Assembly: GCA_963747735.1 (NCBI GenBank)
Contig: CAVVGE010000008.1
Location: 259,700-323,699 of the forward strand
From: AP-15 sp963747735
GTDB lineage: Bacteria; Pseudomonadota; Alphaproteobacteria; ATCC43930; CGMCC-115725
DNA: 64,000 bases
Direction: 5' to 3'
Positions 1 through 8,597 of this stretch are shown here, one piece after another. Below the pieces are notes generated by a model. The model saw only the letters and a program-made list of their open reading frames with translations. It made no database searches and was not told the origin of the DNA. The first letter of the stretch is position 1. Each line of letters starts with the position of its first letter. The position numbers were made by a program, and so were the translations under genes.

Positions 1-948
1 GTTTGGGCTTGGAACAAGCCGAGCGGCGGCAGGTTCGCCAACATCAACCGCCCGACCGCGGGCGCGCAGCACGAGAAGGAATTGCCGGTCGGACGCCACC
101 CGTTGCAGCTCTATTCGCTGGGCACGCCAAACGGCGTGAAAGTCACGATAATGCTCGAAGAGCTGCTGGCGCTGGGGCACAAGGGCGCCGAATACGATGC
201 CTGGCTGATCCGGATCGGCGACGGCGACCAGTTCGGCAGCGACTTTGTCGCGGCCAACCCGAACTCGAAGATCCCGGCGCTCGTCGATCGCAGCGGCCCC
301 AAGCCGATCCGGGTCTTCGAGACCGGCGCCATCCTGATGCATCTCGCCGAAAAATTCCGCGAGCTCCTGCCGACGGAGGCCGCGGCGCGCGCCGAATGCC
401 TCTCATGGCTGTTTTGGCAGATGGGCAGCACGCCCTATGTCGGCGGCGGCTTCGGCCACTTTTACGCCTACGCGCCCGTAAAGATCGAATATGCGATCGA
501 CCGGTTCGCGATGGAGACAAAGCGGCTGCTCGACGTGCTCGATCGGCGGCTCGGCGAGAGCGAATATGTCGCGGGCCCCGCCTACACGATCGCCGACATC
601 GCGATCTTCCCGTGGTATGGCGGGCTGGCGAAGTTCAACCAATATGGGGCGGCCGAGTTCCTTTCGGTCCAGGACTACAAGAACGTCCAGCGCTGGGCCG
701 ACCAGCTGCTCGAACGGCCGGCCGTCCGGCGCGGGCGCATGGTCAACCGGCTCTCCGGCGAGCCGTCGAGCCAATTGCACGAACGCCACGACGCCAGCGA
801 CTTCGACACCAAGACGCAGGACAAGCTCGCCGCCGCGCAGCGAGCTGAGCCGGCGGTATCCCGAGCGGCACCGGACGCATTACCCCCCCCCGACCCGCCC
901 CCATCGAGGGGGGAGTCAAGGTGTGCCGATAAAGGCCCTCCCCCTTGA
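1..948 (+). CDS. yghU: YghU-type glutathione S-transferase, 5' partial
   Basis: Thioredoxin-fold GST of the YghU class, which in Escherichia coli binds two glutathiones and reduces disulfides. The reading frame is open from base 1 and the first visible residues (frame 1, containing KPSGGRFANINRPTAG) are the usual YghU N-terminal segment, so the start lies upstream of the window. The thioredoxin half shows TPNGVKVTIMLEE and the cis-Pro motif NSKIPALVD, then the helical GST C-terminal domain. Conserved sequence ends near DFDTKTQDKL; the last ~35 codons are low-complexity Pro/Arg residues encoded by a palindromic repeat, so the natural stop has probably been lost or extended. The cytosolic role in thiol metabolism is inferred from the family. 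Confidence 0.88.
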   Translation, partial: VWAWNKPSGGRFANINRPTAGAQHEKELPVGRHPLQLYSLGTPNGVKVTIMLEELLALGHKGAEYDAWLIRIGDGDQFGSDFVAANPNSKIPALVDRSGPKPIRVFETGAILMHLAEKFRELLPTEAAARAECLSWLFWQMGSTPYVGGGFGHFYAYAPVKIEYAIDRFAMETKRLLDVLDRRLGESEYVAGPAYTIADIAIFPWYGGLAKFNQYGAAEFLSVQDYKNVQRWADQLLERPAVRRGRMVNRLSGEPSSQLHERHDASDFDTKTQDKLAAAQRAEPAVSRAAPDALPPPDPPPSRGESRCADKGPPP

Positions 949-958
949 TGGGGCGGGT
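893..958. repeat. Intergenic palindromic repeat
   Basis: Two near-complementary arms, one containing CCCCATCGAGGGGG and the other CCCCCTTGATGGGG, are extended outward by ACCCGCC and GGCGGGT and separated by about 27 bases. It forms a strong imperfect hairpin typical of dispersed REP-like repeats in high-GC alphaproteobacteria. The upstream GST frame runs through the left arm and loop and stops inside the right arm. The hairpin may also work as a terminator between this gene and the convergent amidohydrolase. Confidence 0.6.
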
Positions 959-1026
959 TTGGGAGGGGGTGAGATGGGAGAGGGTCTGGAGGGGGTGAGC
1001 GCAGTGCAATTTGATCGGAACCCGCG

Positions 1027-2155
1027 CTACTGCAAGCCGTAGAACCCCATGGCGCCCCCCGCCATGACCTGGTGCCGTGCCGTGTCCGACAGCGGGCCGA
1101 GCCGGTCGCGGACCATTTGCGGGGCACCCGGGAAAGAAGCCGTCCTGGTGCGGATAGTCGGTCGCCCACATGATCTTGTGCGGACCGATATAGTCGGCCA
1201 GCACGGCGATCGAACCCTCGACCGGCTCGAACGAGATCCAGCAATTGCGCTGGAACAATTCGGTCGGCCGCATCTTCGGCGCGGTGTCGTTAAAGCCATG
1301 GTCGTCGAAATGGCGGTCCATGCGATCGAGCCAAGGCGCCATCCAGCCGCCGCCCGATTCCAAAAAGGCGATGCGCAGCCGCGGATGGCGGTCGACCACA
1401 CCACCCCAGATCACCGCCATTGCCGCCAGCATCATCTCCATCGTGTGGCTGATCATGTGGCGCGCCGCGCGGTCGCTCGCGAAACGGTCGACGCCGACGG
1501 TCGGCATCGCATTGGTCTGGCCTTCATGAAAGCCGATCGAAAAATCCAGCGCCTCGGCCGCCGTCCAGAACGGGTCGTAGATCGGATCGCTGATCATCTT
1601 GTTGTCGTGATACGGGTTCGGCCGCAGAAACCCGCCGCGCATGCCGAGCTCCTTTTTGGCGTAGCGCATCTCGGCGATCGCCAGCTCGACCGACTGCATC
1701 GGCAGCATCGCGACCCCGAACAGCCGCTCCGGATAGGGCTTGCAATAATCGGCGAGCCAGCGGTTATAGGCGCGGCACATCGCGGCCGCCATCGGCGGGT
1801 CATCGACCGCGCCGGCGAAGAGCCCGAGGCTCGGATAGAGAAAAGCGGCGTCGATGCCGTCGAAATCCATGTCCTTGATGCGGGCATGCGGATCGAACCC
1901 GCCCTTTTTCCCCTCGGCAAATTTCAAGCTGTCGAGCTTGACTGTGCCCTGGCGGACGCCGACCGCGCCGAGGCTGCCGATCCCCCGCGGATTGCCGAGC
2001 AATTTGCCGTCGACGCTCATGCGCTCCTTGCCGTTCTCGTCGATCACCATGCGCGGCCGGCGCTCGCGAAACGCCGGGTCCATATACTCCTCCCACAGCG
2101 AGAACGGCTCGAGGACATGACCATCGGCATCGATCGTGTTGTAGGCGAGCGCCAT
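1027..2155 (-). pseudogene. Amidohydrolase family 2 (TIM-barrel), one frameshift
   Basis: Metal-dependent hydrolase of the amidohydrolase_2 / ACMSD-like type. From the ATG at 2155 the protein reads MALAYNTIDADGHVLEP (D-x-D/G-H metal motif), with later GFHEGQ, FLESGGGWMAPWLDRMD and MWATDYPHQDG, the last carrying the usual catalytic Asp. The frame breaks just after this: one extra T in a T-run (plus-strand AAA at 1133-1135) moves the last ~35 residues (APQMVRDRLGPLSDTARHQV..., ending GFYGLQ) into the next frame, which stops at 1027-1029. The family covers decarboxylases and hydrolases of aromatic or ring-opened compounds; the substrate is unknown. It could be a true pseudogene or an intact gene with a sequencing indel; coding quality on both sides is good. 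Confidence 0.8.
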
Positions 2156-2357
2156 GACCCGTCTCCTTTTGGGATATGTGCGACCCGCCGATCCTAGCGG
2201 AGGCCGACGAAGGGCGCGAGGGCGAACCCGGAGCGGGAGGCAAAAGAGCGCGCCGGGCGGCTTGTGGCCCATGGGCGGCTTGTGGCACTGGGCGGCGAGC
2301 GGCGACAATGTGCGGATTTCGGCGTTTGCGCCCGCCAGTCACCTGATGAGGACCGTC

Positions 2358-3743
2358 ATGTCGCTTTCGAACTCTCCCGATCCTGCGCTGCGCGAAGCGG
2401 TGGTGCGGCAGGACCTCGGCAACGTCCTGCACCCGATCGTCCAGCATAAGACCCTGGAATCGAAGCAGATGGTCGTCAGCGGCGGCGAGGGCTCGACAAT
2501 CGTCGATGCCGACGGCACCGAATATCTCGACGCCATGGCCGGGTTGTGGTGCGTCAATATCGGCTATGGCCGCAGCGAGCTCGCCGAGGTCGCCGCCGAG
2601 CAGATGCGGCAATTGTCGTATTTCCCGCACACCGCGATGAACGCGCCGGCCGCGGGGCTCGCCGAAAAGATCAACGCGCTGATGGGCGGCGGCTATCACA
2701 CCTATTTCGTCAATTCCGGCTCCGAGGCGAACGAGGCCGGGTTCAAGATCGCCCGGCAATACATGAAGCACGAATACCCGGGCGAATACCGCTTCAAGAC
2801 CGTGAGCCGCTATTTCGCCTATCACGGCACCACGCTCGCCACGCTCGATGCCGGCGGCATGGGCGAGCGCAAGGCAAAGTTCGAGCCCTTTTCCGGCGAC
2901 TTCGTCCACGTCGCCCCGCCCTATTGCTACCGCTGCCCGTTCGGGCTCAGCTATCCGAGCTGCGGGCTCGCCTGCGTCAAGAACATGGAGCACGCGATCC
3001 AGGGCGAAGGGCCCGAGACGGTCGCCGAGGTGATCGTCGAGCCGATCATGAGCGGTGTCGGCGTCGCGGTGCCGCCCGACGAATACCTGCCGGAGGTCGA
3101 GAGCCTCTGCCGCAAATACGGCATCCTTTTGCACGTGGACGAGGTCATCAACGGCTTCGGCCGCACCGGCAAGATGTTCGCGCACCAGCATTATGGCGTG
3201 TCGCCCGATATCGTCGCCGTCGCCAAGGGCATTTCCAGCGCCTACCTGCCGATCGCCGCGACGGTGGTAAAGAACAAGGTGTTCGACAGCTTCTACGGCG
3301 ATCCGGCCGCGAACCGGCAGGTGGCCCAGGTCAACACCTATGGCGGCCACCCGGTCGCAGCCGCGGTCGCATTGCGCAACATCGAGATCATGGAGGCCGA
3401 AAAGCTCGCCGACCGGGCCGCGGATGTCGGCGCTTATCTCCTCGACGGGGTGCGCGGATTGATGCGCCACAAGGCGGTCGGCGACGTCCGCGGCAAGGGG
3501 CTCCTGATCGGCATCGAGCTGGTCAAGGACCGCGCCACAAAGGAGCCGGCGGCGGCGAAACGATGGGTGCGCGTCGTCGATTTCTGCCGCGACCACGGCG
3601 TCATCGTCGGCCGCGCCGGCGGCGGCGCCCGCTACAGCAGCACCATCGCGCTCAGCCCGCCGCTGGTCATTACCCGGGCGGAATGCGACCGCGTCGTCGA
3701 GACGCTCGACCGGGCGCTCCAGACAACCCTCGCCTTGTCCTAA
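2358..3743 (+). CDS. Class III (omega) aminotransferase, PLP-dependent
   Basis: Fold-type I class III aminotransferase, about 460 residues, moving an amino group between an omega-amine and an alpha-keto acid, usually pyruvate. Visible motifs are FVNSGSEANEAGFKIAR (cofactor phosphate loop), HVDEVINGFGRTGKMF (Asp binding the pyridine nitrogen) and AVAKGISSAYLPI with the Schiff-base Lys, then VNTYGGHPVAAA. The start at 2358 is preferred because GAGGA (2348-2352) sits 5 nt upstream; an in-frame ATG at 2346 is possible. Sequence style resembles taurine-pyruvate or beta-alanine-pyruvate transaminases, but specificity cannot be assigned. It is divergent from the amidohydrolase and followed 30 bp later by an LLM oxidoreductase, so a small catabolic transcription unit is likely. 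Confidence 0.9.
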   Translation: MSLSNSPDPALREAVVRQDLGNVLHPIVQHKTLESKQMVVSGGEGSTIVDADGTEYLDAMAGLWCVNIGYGRSELAEVAAEQMRQLSYFPHTAMNAPAAGLAEKINALMGGGYHTYFVNSGSEANEAGFKIARQYMKHEYPGEYRFKTVSRYFAYHGTTLATLDAGGMGERKAKFEPFSGDFVHVAPPYCYRCPFGLSYPSCGLACVKNMEHAIQGEGPETVAEVIVEPIMSGVGVAVPPDEYLPEVESLCRKYGILLHVDEVINGFGRTGKMFAHQHYGVSPDIVAVAKGISSAYLPIAATVVKNKVFDSFYGDPAANRQVAQVNTYGGHPVAAAVALRNIEIMEAEKLADRAADVGAYLLDGVRGLMRHKAVGDVRGKGLLIGIELVKDRATKEPAAAKRWVRVVDFCRDHGVIVGRAGGGARYSSTIALSPPLVITRAECDRVVETLDRALQTTLALS

Positions 3744-3773
3744 AATCGAGCGCGGGCAATTTGGAGGCAGCGC

Positions 3774-4601
3774 ATGCGGGTCGGGATTCATCTGCCGCAT
3801 ATCGGGCGCAAGGCCGGACCCGAGGCGATCCGCCGCGCGGCGGTCCAGGCCGAGGCGCTGGGCTTTGCCGACGCCTGGGTCAGCGAGCACATCATCGTGC
3901 CGAAGGGTGCGGCCTACCCGCCATCGGCGCTGTTCTACGATCCGGTGCTGACCTTGACCTGGGCCGCCGCCTACACGCAGCGGATCGGGCTCGGCACCAG
4001 CGTCCTGGTATTGCCGATGCGCCACCCGCTGCCGCTCGCCAAGGAATTGGCGACATTGCAGAACCTCAGCGGCGGGAGGCTGATCCTCGGCGCCGGGGTC
4101 GGCTGGATGGCGGCCGAGTTCGCCGCCCTCGGCGCACCCTTCGGCGAGCGCGGCCGGCGCATGGACGAGGGCATCGCGCTGATGCGCGCGGTCTGGTCCG
4201 ACGATCCGGTCACCTTCCCGACCCGCCATATCCCGGCCGTGGTCGAGGAGATGCGGATGCTGCCCAAGCCGGAAAAGCCGATCCCGATCTGGATCGGCGG
4301 CAGCTCGGCGCCGGCGCTGGCGCGCGCCGCCCGGCTCGACGGCTGGCACGGCTCGCGGCTGTCGCCCGACGAGGCGCGGCCGATCGTGCGCCGCCTGCGC
4401 GAGCAGCGGCCCGAGCCCGAATTCGCGATTTCGCTGCGCTATGGCTGGGATGGCAAAGAGGAGGCGGCACTCACCGACCGGCTCGCCGCCTATGGTGCGG
4501 CCGGCATCGATCATGTGCTGGTCGAGCCGGGCGAACGCAGTCTCGAGGATTGGCTTGCCGCGGTCGAGCGCGTGGCGCGCGCCAGCGAGGGCCTCCGATA
4601 A
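3774..4601 (+). CDS. LLM-class (F420-dependent type) oxidoreductase
   Basis: Luciferase-like monooxygenase fold protein, 275 residues, of the group usually annotated as F420-dependent (TIGR03619-like). It starts MRVGIHLPHIGRKAGPEAI with a clear GGAGG about 6 nt upstream. Typical motifs are ADAWVSEHIIVP, TQRIGLGTSVLVLPMR, LSGGRLILGAGVGWMAAEF and IPIWIGGSSAPALARAAR. It is probably co-transcribed with the upstream aminotransferase. Family membership is secure; the cofactor (F420 or FMN) and substrate are inferred only. Confidence 0.87.
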   Translation: MRVGIHLPHIGRKAGPEAIRRAAVQAEALGFADAWVSEHIIVPKGAAYPPSALFYDPVLTLTWAAAYTQRIGLGTSVLVLPMRHPLPLAKELATLQNLSGGRLILGAGVGWMAAEFAALGAPFGERGRRMDEGIALMRAVWSDDPVTFPTRHIPAVVEEMRMLPKPEKPIPIWIGGSSAPALARAARLDGWHGSRLSPDEARPIVRRLREQRPEPEFAISLRYGWDGKEEAALTDRLAAYGAAGIDHVLVEPGERSLEDWLAAVERVARASEGLR

Positions 4602-4769
4602 AGCTCGCGCCGACGCTGCGGGTGGCGCCGGGCTGAGGTCTGAAAGCAAGGCCCCGATCGCCGATCGCCTGATGCCCGGCATCGGGCCGGACCTGGCGAG
4701 GGCCGGGACGATCTGCCGGCGGTTCGGATCGCAGCGCAGCGGACGAGGCATCGGGTGCGAGCGGAGTCG

Positions 4770-5240
4770 CGGCTGCAGAACGCCGGCATTGCGTGCGAGC
4801 CGGCGCTGCGCTCGTGCGAGGCGGCGCAGGGCGCGCCACTGCCGCCGCACCCGCCGCGCGATTCTCGCCGCCTCGGCGGGCGTGATCTTGCCGCCGGCCG
4901 TGGCCGCCAAAACGGTGCCCAACACCAGCCTGAAATCCTCGACTGTGCGCGCCGCCGAAAGGTCGATCCCGAGACGCTCCGCCGGGTCGCGGGCGGCAAG
5001 CGGCGGCGGCAGTAATTGCCTTGCGAGCGGGCGCAGCAGATCGGGCTTGCGGTCGAGGAGGTCCGACAAGGCCTGCGCGCCGAGCCGCCGGGCGGCGAGA
5101 TCGGGCACGCGCCGCCTGGGGTTGCGGATGCCGCGCGGCCGGCCAGCCGGGTTGCCGGAGCTGCCCTTGCGAAAGCGCCCGCGCGCGCCGCGCGCGCGAG
5201 GCAAAAAGGGATCAGGACCAACCAATTGAGATTGCTCAAT
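4770..5240 (-). pseudogene. DUF5681-like fragment
   Basis: On the minus strand the segment GRFRKGSSGNPAGRPRGIRNP (from about 5200 downward) is the hallmark Gly/Asn/Pro/Arg motif of DUF5681 proteins, often encoded near phage terminase-like genes. It continues into an Arg/Ala/Leu-rich stretch ending near RRLARAQRRLARN. The frame has no nearby stop, running open far into the amidohydrolase region, and no convincing start, so I regard it as a decayed gene in a high-GC open frame. The weak coding case makes this tentative. Confidence 0.4.
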
Positions 5241-5513
5241 TCCGCTCCCGGAAAGCAGTGAAGAACAGCAGCGGCGAACCCAGATCGGCTTCGGCTTGCG
5301 CCATCGGCAACCCGTCTCCCTTGCAATCGGATGCGGCAAGCCTGATATGGATTCACTGTTTGTTCAGATCAAGGCCCTGAACCCGGAGTCGCCGAATCGG
5401 GCGGGGTCCGGAACCCATCATCGCCGAGTTGTCTGCCTGGGTTCCGGGCAGGTGGCGCGCACGCGCCGACCGATGATGTCGCGGCGGGCCGATGGAGGCC
5501 CACCAGCGCGGTG

Positions 5514-6002
5514 CTATGCCGGCGGCGGCAGCCGCCAGGACGCACGCGCCAGCAACTTCCAGCCGCCGTCCTGTTTCTGCCACACCTGCATGACGCCGAT
5601 TTTGGTGTTGGTGACCTTGCCGTCGAGCTCGCTTTCCGAGACCCAAAGGTGTCGCACGACGGCGTTGTCTCCGACGACCTGGACAGTCATGTCGGGCCAT
5701 TCGAGCGACTTGACAGTGGCCTTTCGCGTCATCACCCCGGCGATGAATTCGGCCTTGTTCTGGAGCCGAGCATCCGAGTGGCTGTAGCTCAGCTGTTCCG
5801 CGGTGAGCGCCTCGAGCCTCGCTTTGTCCTTTTTGATCCAGGCCGTCCGCAATTCCTCCACGGCATTTTTTACCGTCGCTTCATCAGCCGATTGGGCGTG
5901 TGCCGATCGGATCAGGGTCGGCGTGGCGAGCGCGAGCGCGCCCGCAGCGGCGAGGTGACGACGTGACAATTTCAAGGCTTCCTCCCGTTTCCAGCGTGGC
6001 AA
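5514..6002 (-). CDS. Exported NTF2/SnoaL-like protein
   Basis: About 160 residues. The N-terminus has a signal sequence (SRRHLAAAGALALATPTLI, then SAHAQS) with an Arg pair, so Tat or Sec export is plausible. The mature part (TVKNAVEELRTAWIKKDKARLEALTAEQLSYSHSD... VWQKQDGGWKLLARASWR) is the alpha+beta cone fold of the NTF2-like / DUF4440 superfamily. The exact start is uncertain: the ATG at 6002 adds a charged lead MPRWKREEALK before SRRH. The ligand is unknown. The neighbouring gene downstream of 6011 is on the same strand only 8 bp upstream, so the two may be co-transcribed. Confidence 0.75.
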   Translation of the reverse strand: MPRWKREEALKLSRRHLAAAGALALATPTLIRSAHAQSADEATVKNAVEELRTAWIKKDKARLEALTAEQLSYSHSDARLQNKAEFIAGVMTRKATVKSLEWPDMTVQVVGDNAVVRHLWVSESELDGKVTNTKIGVMQVWQKQDGGWKLLARASWRLPPPA

Positions 6003-6010
6003 AGAACTAT

Positions 6011-6556
6011 CTATAGAGTCGTGGAACGCATGACCTGTAAACCCGCGACGAGCCGTCGGGAAGCGGCAGCAGCGAGAAGGCCGGCGAGTCCGACCAGGAA
6101 GAGTGAGATCGGGCTTGGCTCGGGTATTGTGCCTGTCGGATTCGGGCAGGCGTTCTCGCAGATCGTCAGCGTACCCGTCAGAATGGAACGAAAGGTAGTG
6201 GTGGTTCCGATAAATCTAAAAGCCCCATCAGGAAATGCCCAACTCAACTCAGGAAAATCGTCAAATTCTATCACACTCTGAGTAGGGTTATTGCCAACAG
6301 CCAAGAACTGCACGGTATCACACGTAACAGATGTGGTATCGACCACCTTGCAGCCAGCTTCTGCTGCGGTTAGGACTGTGTCCGGCAAGAGAAAGCCGTC
6401 ATTCTTAAAATCGAACTCCCAGGCGCCGCCTTCCGGGACTGGCCCCGATGATTGAAACTGATATTCCAGCGTCGTGGCGCTCACCTCGCGGCAGACGCCA
6501 ATCAAGCCAATAAAAGCGAGCAGGCAAACCCCAGTGATCCGGGCGGCAGGCAACAT
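6011..6556 (-). CDS. PEP-CTERM sorting domain protein
   Basis: An exported protein of about 181 residues. The start at 6556 gives MLPAARITGVCLLAFIGLIG, a clean signal peptide, and has GAGGAA just upstream; a longer in-frame start exists at 6625. The C-terminus is IPEPSPISLFLVGLAGLLAA followed by ASRR, the Pro-Glu-Pro motif, membrane helix and basic tail recognised by exosortases (EpsH/XrtA type). The body is Thr/Asp-rich with two Cys pairs and no recognised domain. The protein implies an exosortase system elsewhere in the genome, with a probable role in exopolysaccharide or surface attachment. Confidence 0.8.
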   Translation of the reverse strand: MLPAARITGVCLLAFIGLIGVCREVSATTLEYQFQSSGPVPEGGAWEFDFKNDGFLLPDTVLTAAEAGCKVVDTTSVTCDTVQFLAVGNNPTQSVIEFDDFPELSWAFPDGAFRFIGTTTTFRSILTGTLTICENACPNPTGTIPEPSPISLFLVGLAGLLAAAASRRLVAGLQVMRSTTL

Positions 6557-6743
6557 AGACGTTTCCTCTAACCGAGTGCGCGACTCTGACCGCGGTGCTG
6601 TAAACAGCTGAGTTATCTTCGTCAATCTACGATTGCTGCCGTGGTGTGCTGCGGCAATGAGAAAGGCCTGCTAGGGCCTCAAGGCTCTCGGCAAAATGCC
6701 TTGCCCCTGTTCGTTCAACGGCTTACGATGTAAGTGATAAGAT

Positions 6744-6980
6744 ATGTTCGGAACTCACCCCGAAAAACGTCTAATCGGCTATGCCTGCGTCAGCACATAC
6801 GGGCAGACCCTCGACAGCCAGCTTGAGCAGCTTCGCGCCGCCGGATGCAGCAGCCGCAACATCTACCGCGAGAAGGTGACTGGCGCGCGGCCCGACTGGC
6901 GCGAGCTAAACCGCATGCTTGCGAAGCTGGCCCCCGGCGACGTCGTGACGGTGACGAGGATCGACCGGCTGTCTTGTTGA
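6744..6980 (+). pseudogene. Serine recombinase (resolvase) N-terminal fragment
   Basis: The 78 codons match the start of small serine resolvases/invertases: RLIGYACVSTYGQTLDSQLEQL carries the catalytic Ser of the (R)VST motif, then REKVTGARPDWRELNRMLAKL and GDVVTVTRIDRL. The sequence ends abruptly at IDRLSC, where a full resolvase would continue with the rest of the catalytic domain and a helix-turn-helix. The Arg of the usual YARVS motif is Cys here. It is a decayed remnant joined directly to the next, AT-richer fragment. Confidence 0.8.
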
Positions 6981-7785
6981 ATGTATCGGTATCGGAGACG
7001 TTATCCGCAAGAGTGGCCATGACCCGACCAAAAACTTTGAAGCCATCTACAGCCAAATTTATCGGGATGGAAATACCTCTGCTCTGCGCGAGATTGATGA
7101 GGTAACTCGCAAGTATTTTTCAGCTATTACTCTTCCTGATGAACCGACCATATACGATTATCTGCTGCTTTCGCTGCGACCAAAGGATATTATCGTATCT
7201 TTTAATTGGGACCCCCTGCTGCCGCAGGCATACAAACGTTGGAGACGTCTAGGAGCAGTATTGCCAGAAATGCTGTTTTTGCACGGCAACGTAGATATCG
7301 GGGTTGATCACGCAAAAAAGGTATTTGGTTTCTTATCGGACGAGCCATACGAAGGACGCAAACTTGTACCGACCACATTACTCTACCCGGTCGAGCAAAA
7401 AGATTACAACGCTCATTCGTTTATCGCTGAATGGTGGAAGATTACCACAGATTATATAACAGAGGCATACGAGATCACTATATTCGGGTATAGTGCGCCG
7501 ATCACCGACGTTGAAGCAAGAGGCCTGTTATTGAAGGCATGGCAAGAAAACCCAACACGCAAATTGGCACAACTCAGCATCGTAGACATTCGGGAGCCTT
7601 CCGAAGTGGAGAAATCATGGGCAGAGTTTATCGAAGGAGTCCATGGTGGTGCGTCGCATCACTTTTCCGACAATTACCTGCTTCGCCACCCGAGGCGAAC
7701 ATCTGAGGCGATTGCGTCTGCTACTCTACAACAAGACCCATGGCATGAAGCCCGTTCCCGCCACTTGGCGCCATTTCTCTGGTAG
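6976..7785 (+). pseudogene. SIR2-like protein, 5' truncated
   Basis: A continuous frame without a start: SGHDPTKNFEAIYSQIYRDG leads into PTIYDYLLLSLRPKDIIVSF, NWDPLLPQAYKRW, PEMLFLHGNVDIGVDH and ITIFGYSAPITDVEARGLL, ending at 7785. The pattern F-N-W-D-P-L followed by L-H-G-N and F-G-Y-S resembles SIR2-like Rossmann proteins often found in defence or accessory islands. The GC content is visibly lower than the neighbours. The 5' end is cut at about 6976, where it meets the resolvase fragment. The family call is moderate and no activity can be claimed. Confidence 0.5.
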
Positions 7786-7963
7786 AGCTAGAGGCATATT
7801 AGGCCACTTATCGATGAAGAGAGAAGCGGGAAGATTGCAGGTAAACCGCTCCATTAAAAGCCGGTGTACTGGCATTGAAGGTGACATAGACGGATTTTCC
7901 AGAATCCATCTTTATGCGCCTGCCTCCTGTAGCGGCAACGTGCAAATGTCAGTGCCGTCCAAT

Positions 7964-8461
7964 TTAGAAATCACTCTCCCCAGAGTTTGGCGGGCGTAGG
8001 TTCGGGCGCAGCCGGCTGATCCGGGGGAATGATTGGCTCTGTATATAGCGGCGGGGTTTGGACTGGTTCAGGGTGACGGCGGCGCGGATCAGGGCTTTCA
8101 AGGCGTTCTCGTCGATGTTGTCGCCTTCGTGGAAGTCGATGGCGCGGCGGGTGTTGCCGTCGAGGCGGGTGTTGCCGTCGAGGCTGGCGTTGAAGAGGCC
8201 CGCGGGGTCCGGCAATGCGGCACCTTTGGCGAAGGTCATCTTGACGAGGTTTTTGTAGGTCTCGCCGGTGCAGATGATGCCGGCGTGCTCCCACACCGGA
8301 ACCCCGCGCCATTTCCATTCCTCGACGATGTCGGGATCGGCGTCCTTGACCAGGCGCCGCAGCCGGCCGAGCATTTCGCCGCGCCAGTCGCCGAGTGCGG
8401 CGATCCTCGCGTCGATCAGTTCGGAAGGAGACCGGCTTTCCGGCGGCCCGCTCGCTTTCAT
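7964..8461 (-). CDS. DUF1801-family protein
   Basis: 165 residues starting MKASGPPESRSPSELIDARI. The core DADPDIVEEWKWRGVPVWEH, ICTGETYKNLVKMTFAKGA and ALPDPAGLFNASL is typical of DUF1801 (YdhG-like) proteins, a small fold of unknown function. An exact 18-bp tandem duplication (8148-8165 and 8166-8183) repeats the residues LDGNTR in frame. The last ~30 residues (after AAVTLNQSK) look like read-through rather than conserved sequence. It is divergent from the LLM gene at 8598. Confidence 0.72.
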   Translation of the reverse strand: MKASGPPESRSPSELIDARIAALGDWRGEMLGRLRRLVKDADPDIVEEWKWRGVPVWEHAGIICTGETYKNLVKMTFAKGAALPDPAGLFNASLDGNTRLDGNTRRAIDFHEGDNIDENALKALIRAAVTLNQSKPRRYIQSQSFPRISRLRPNLRPPNSGESDF

Positions 8462-8597
8462 CGCCGTTTCTCCTCGCTCGGCGTTCGCGTAGCATCGCGC
8501 GGTGGGATCGCCGGACGGGAGGAAACGGCATGGTGGCGATGCGGGTCAAGGTGCGGCGTCGGCCCGCTCGGCTTCTTGAGCTGTCCGGAGTGGGGCG

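Noticed and set aside
1800..5339. 1,179-codon open frame on the minus strand
   Set aside because: It is antisense to a convincing aminotransferase and an LLM oxidoreductase and is Arg/Ala/Gly-rich. Long open antisense frames are normal at this GC. Only the DUF5681-like part near 4770-5240 has family character.
8148..8183. 18-bp tandem repeat in the DUF1801 gene as a regulatory or mobile signal
   Set aside because: It is an in-frame duplication of LDGNTR with no hairpin or flanking signature; simple slippage is enough.
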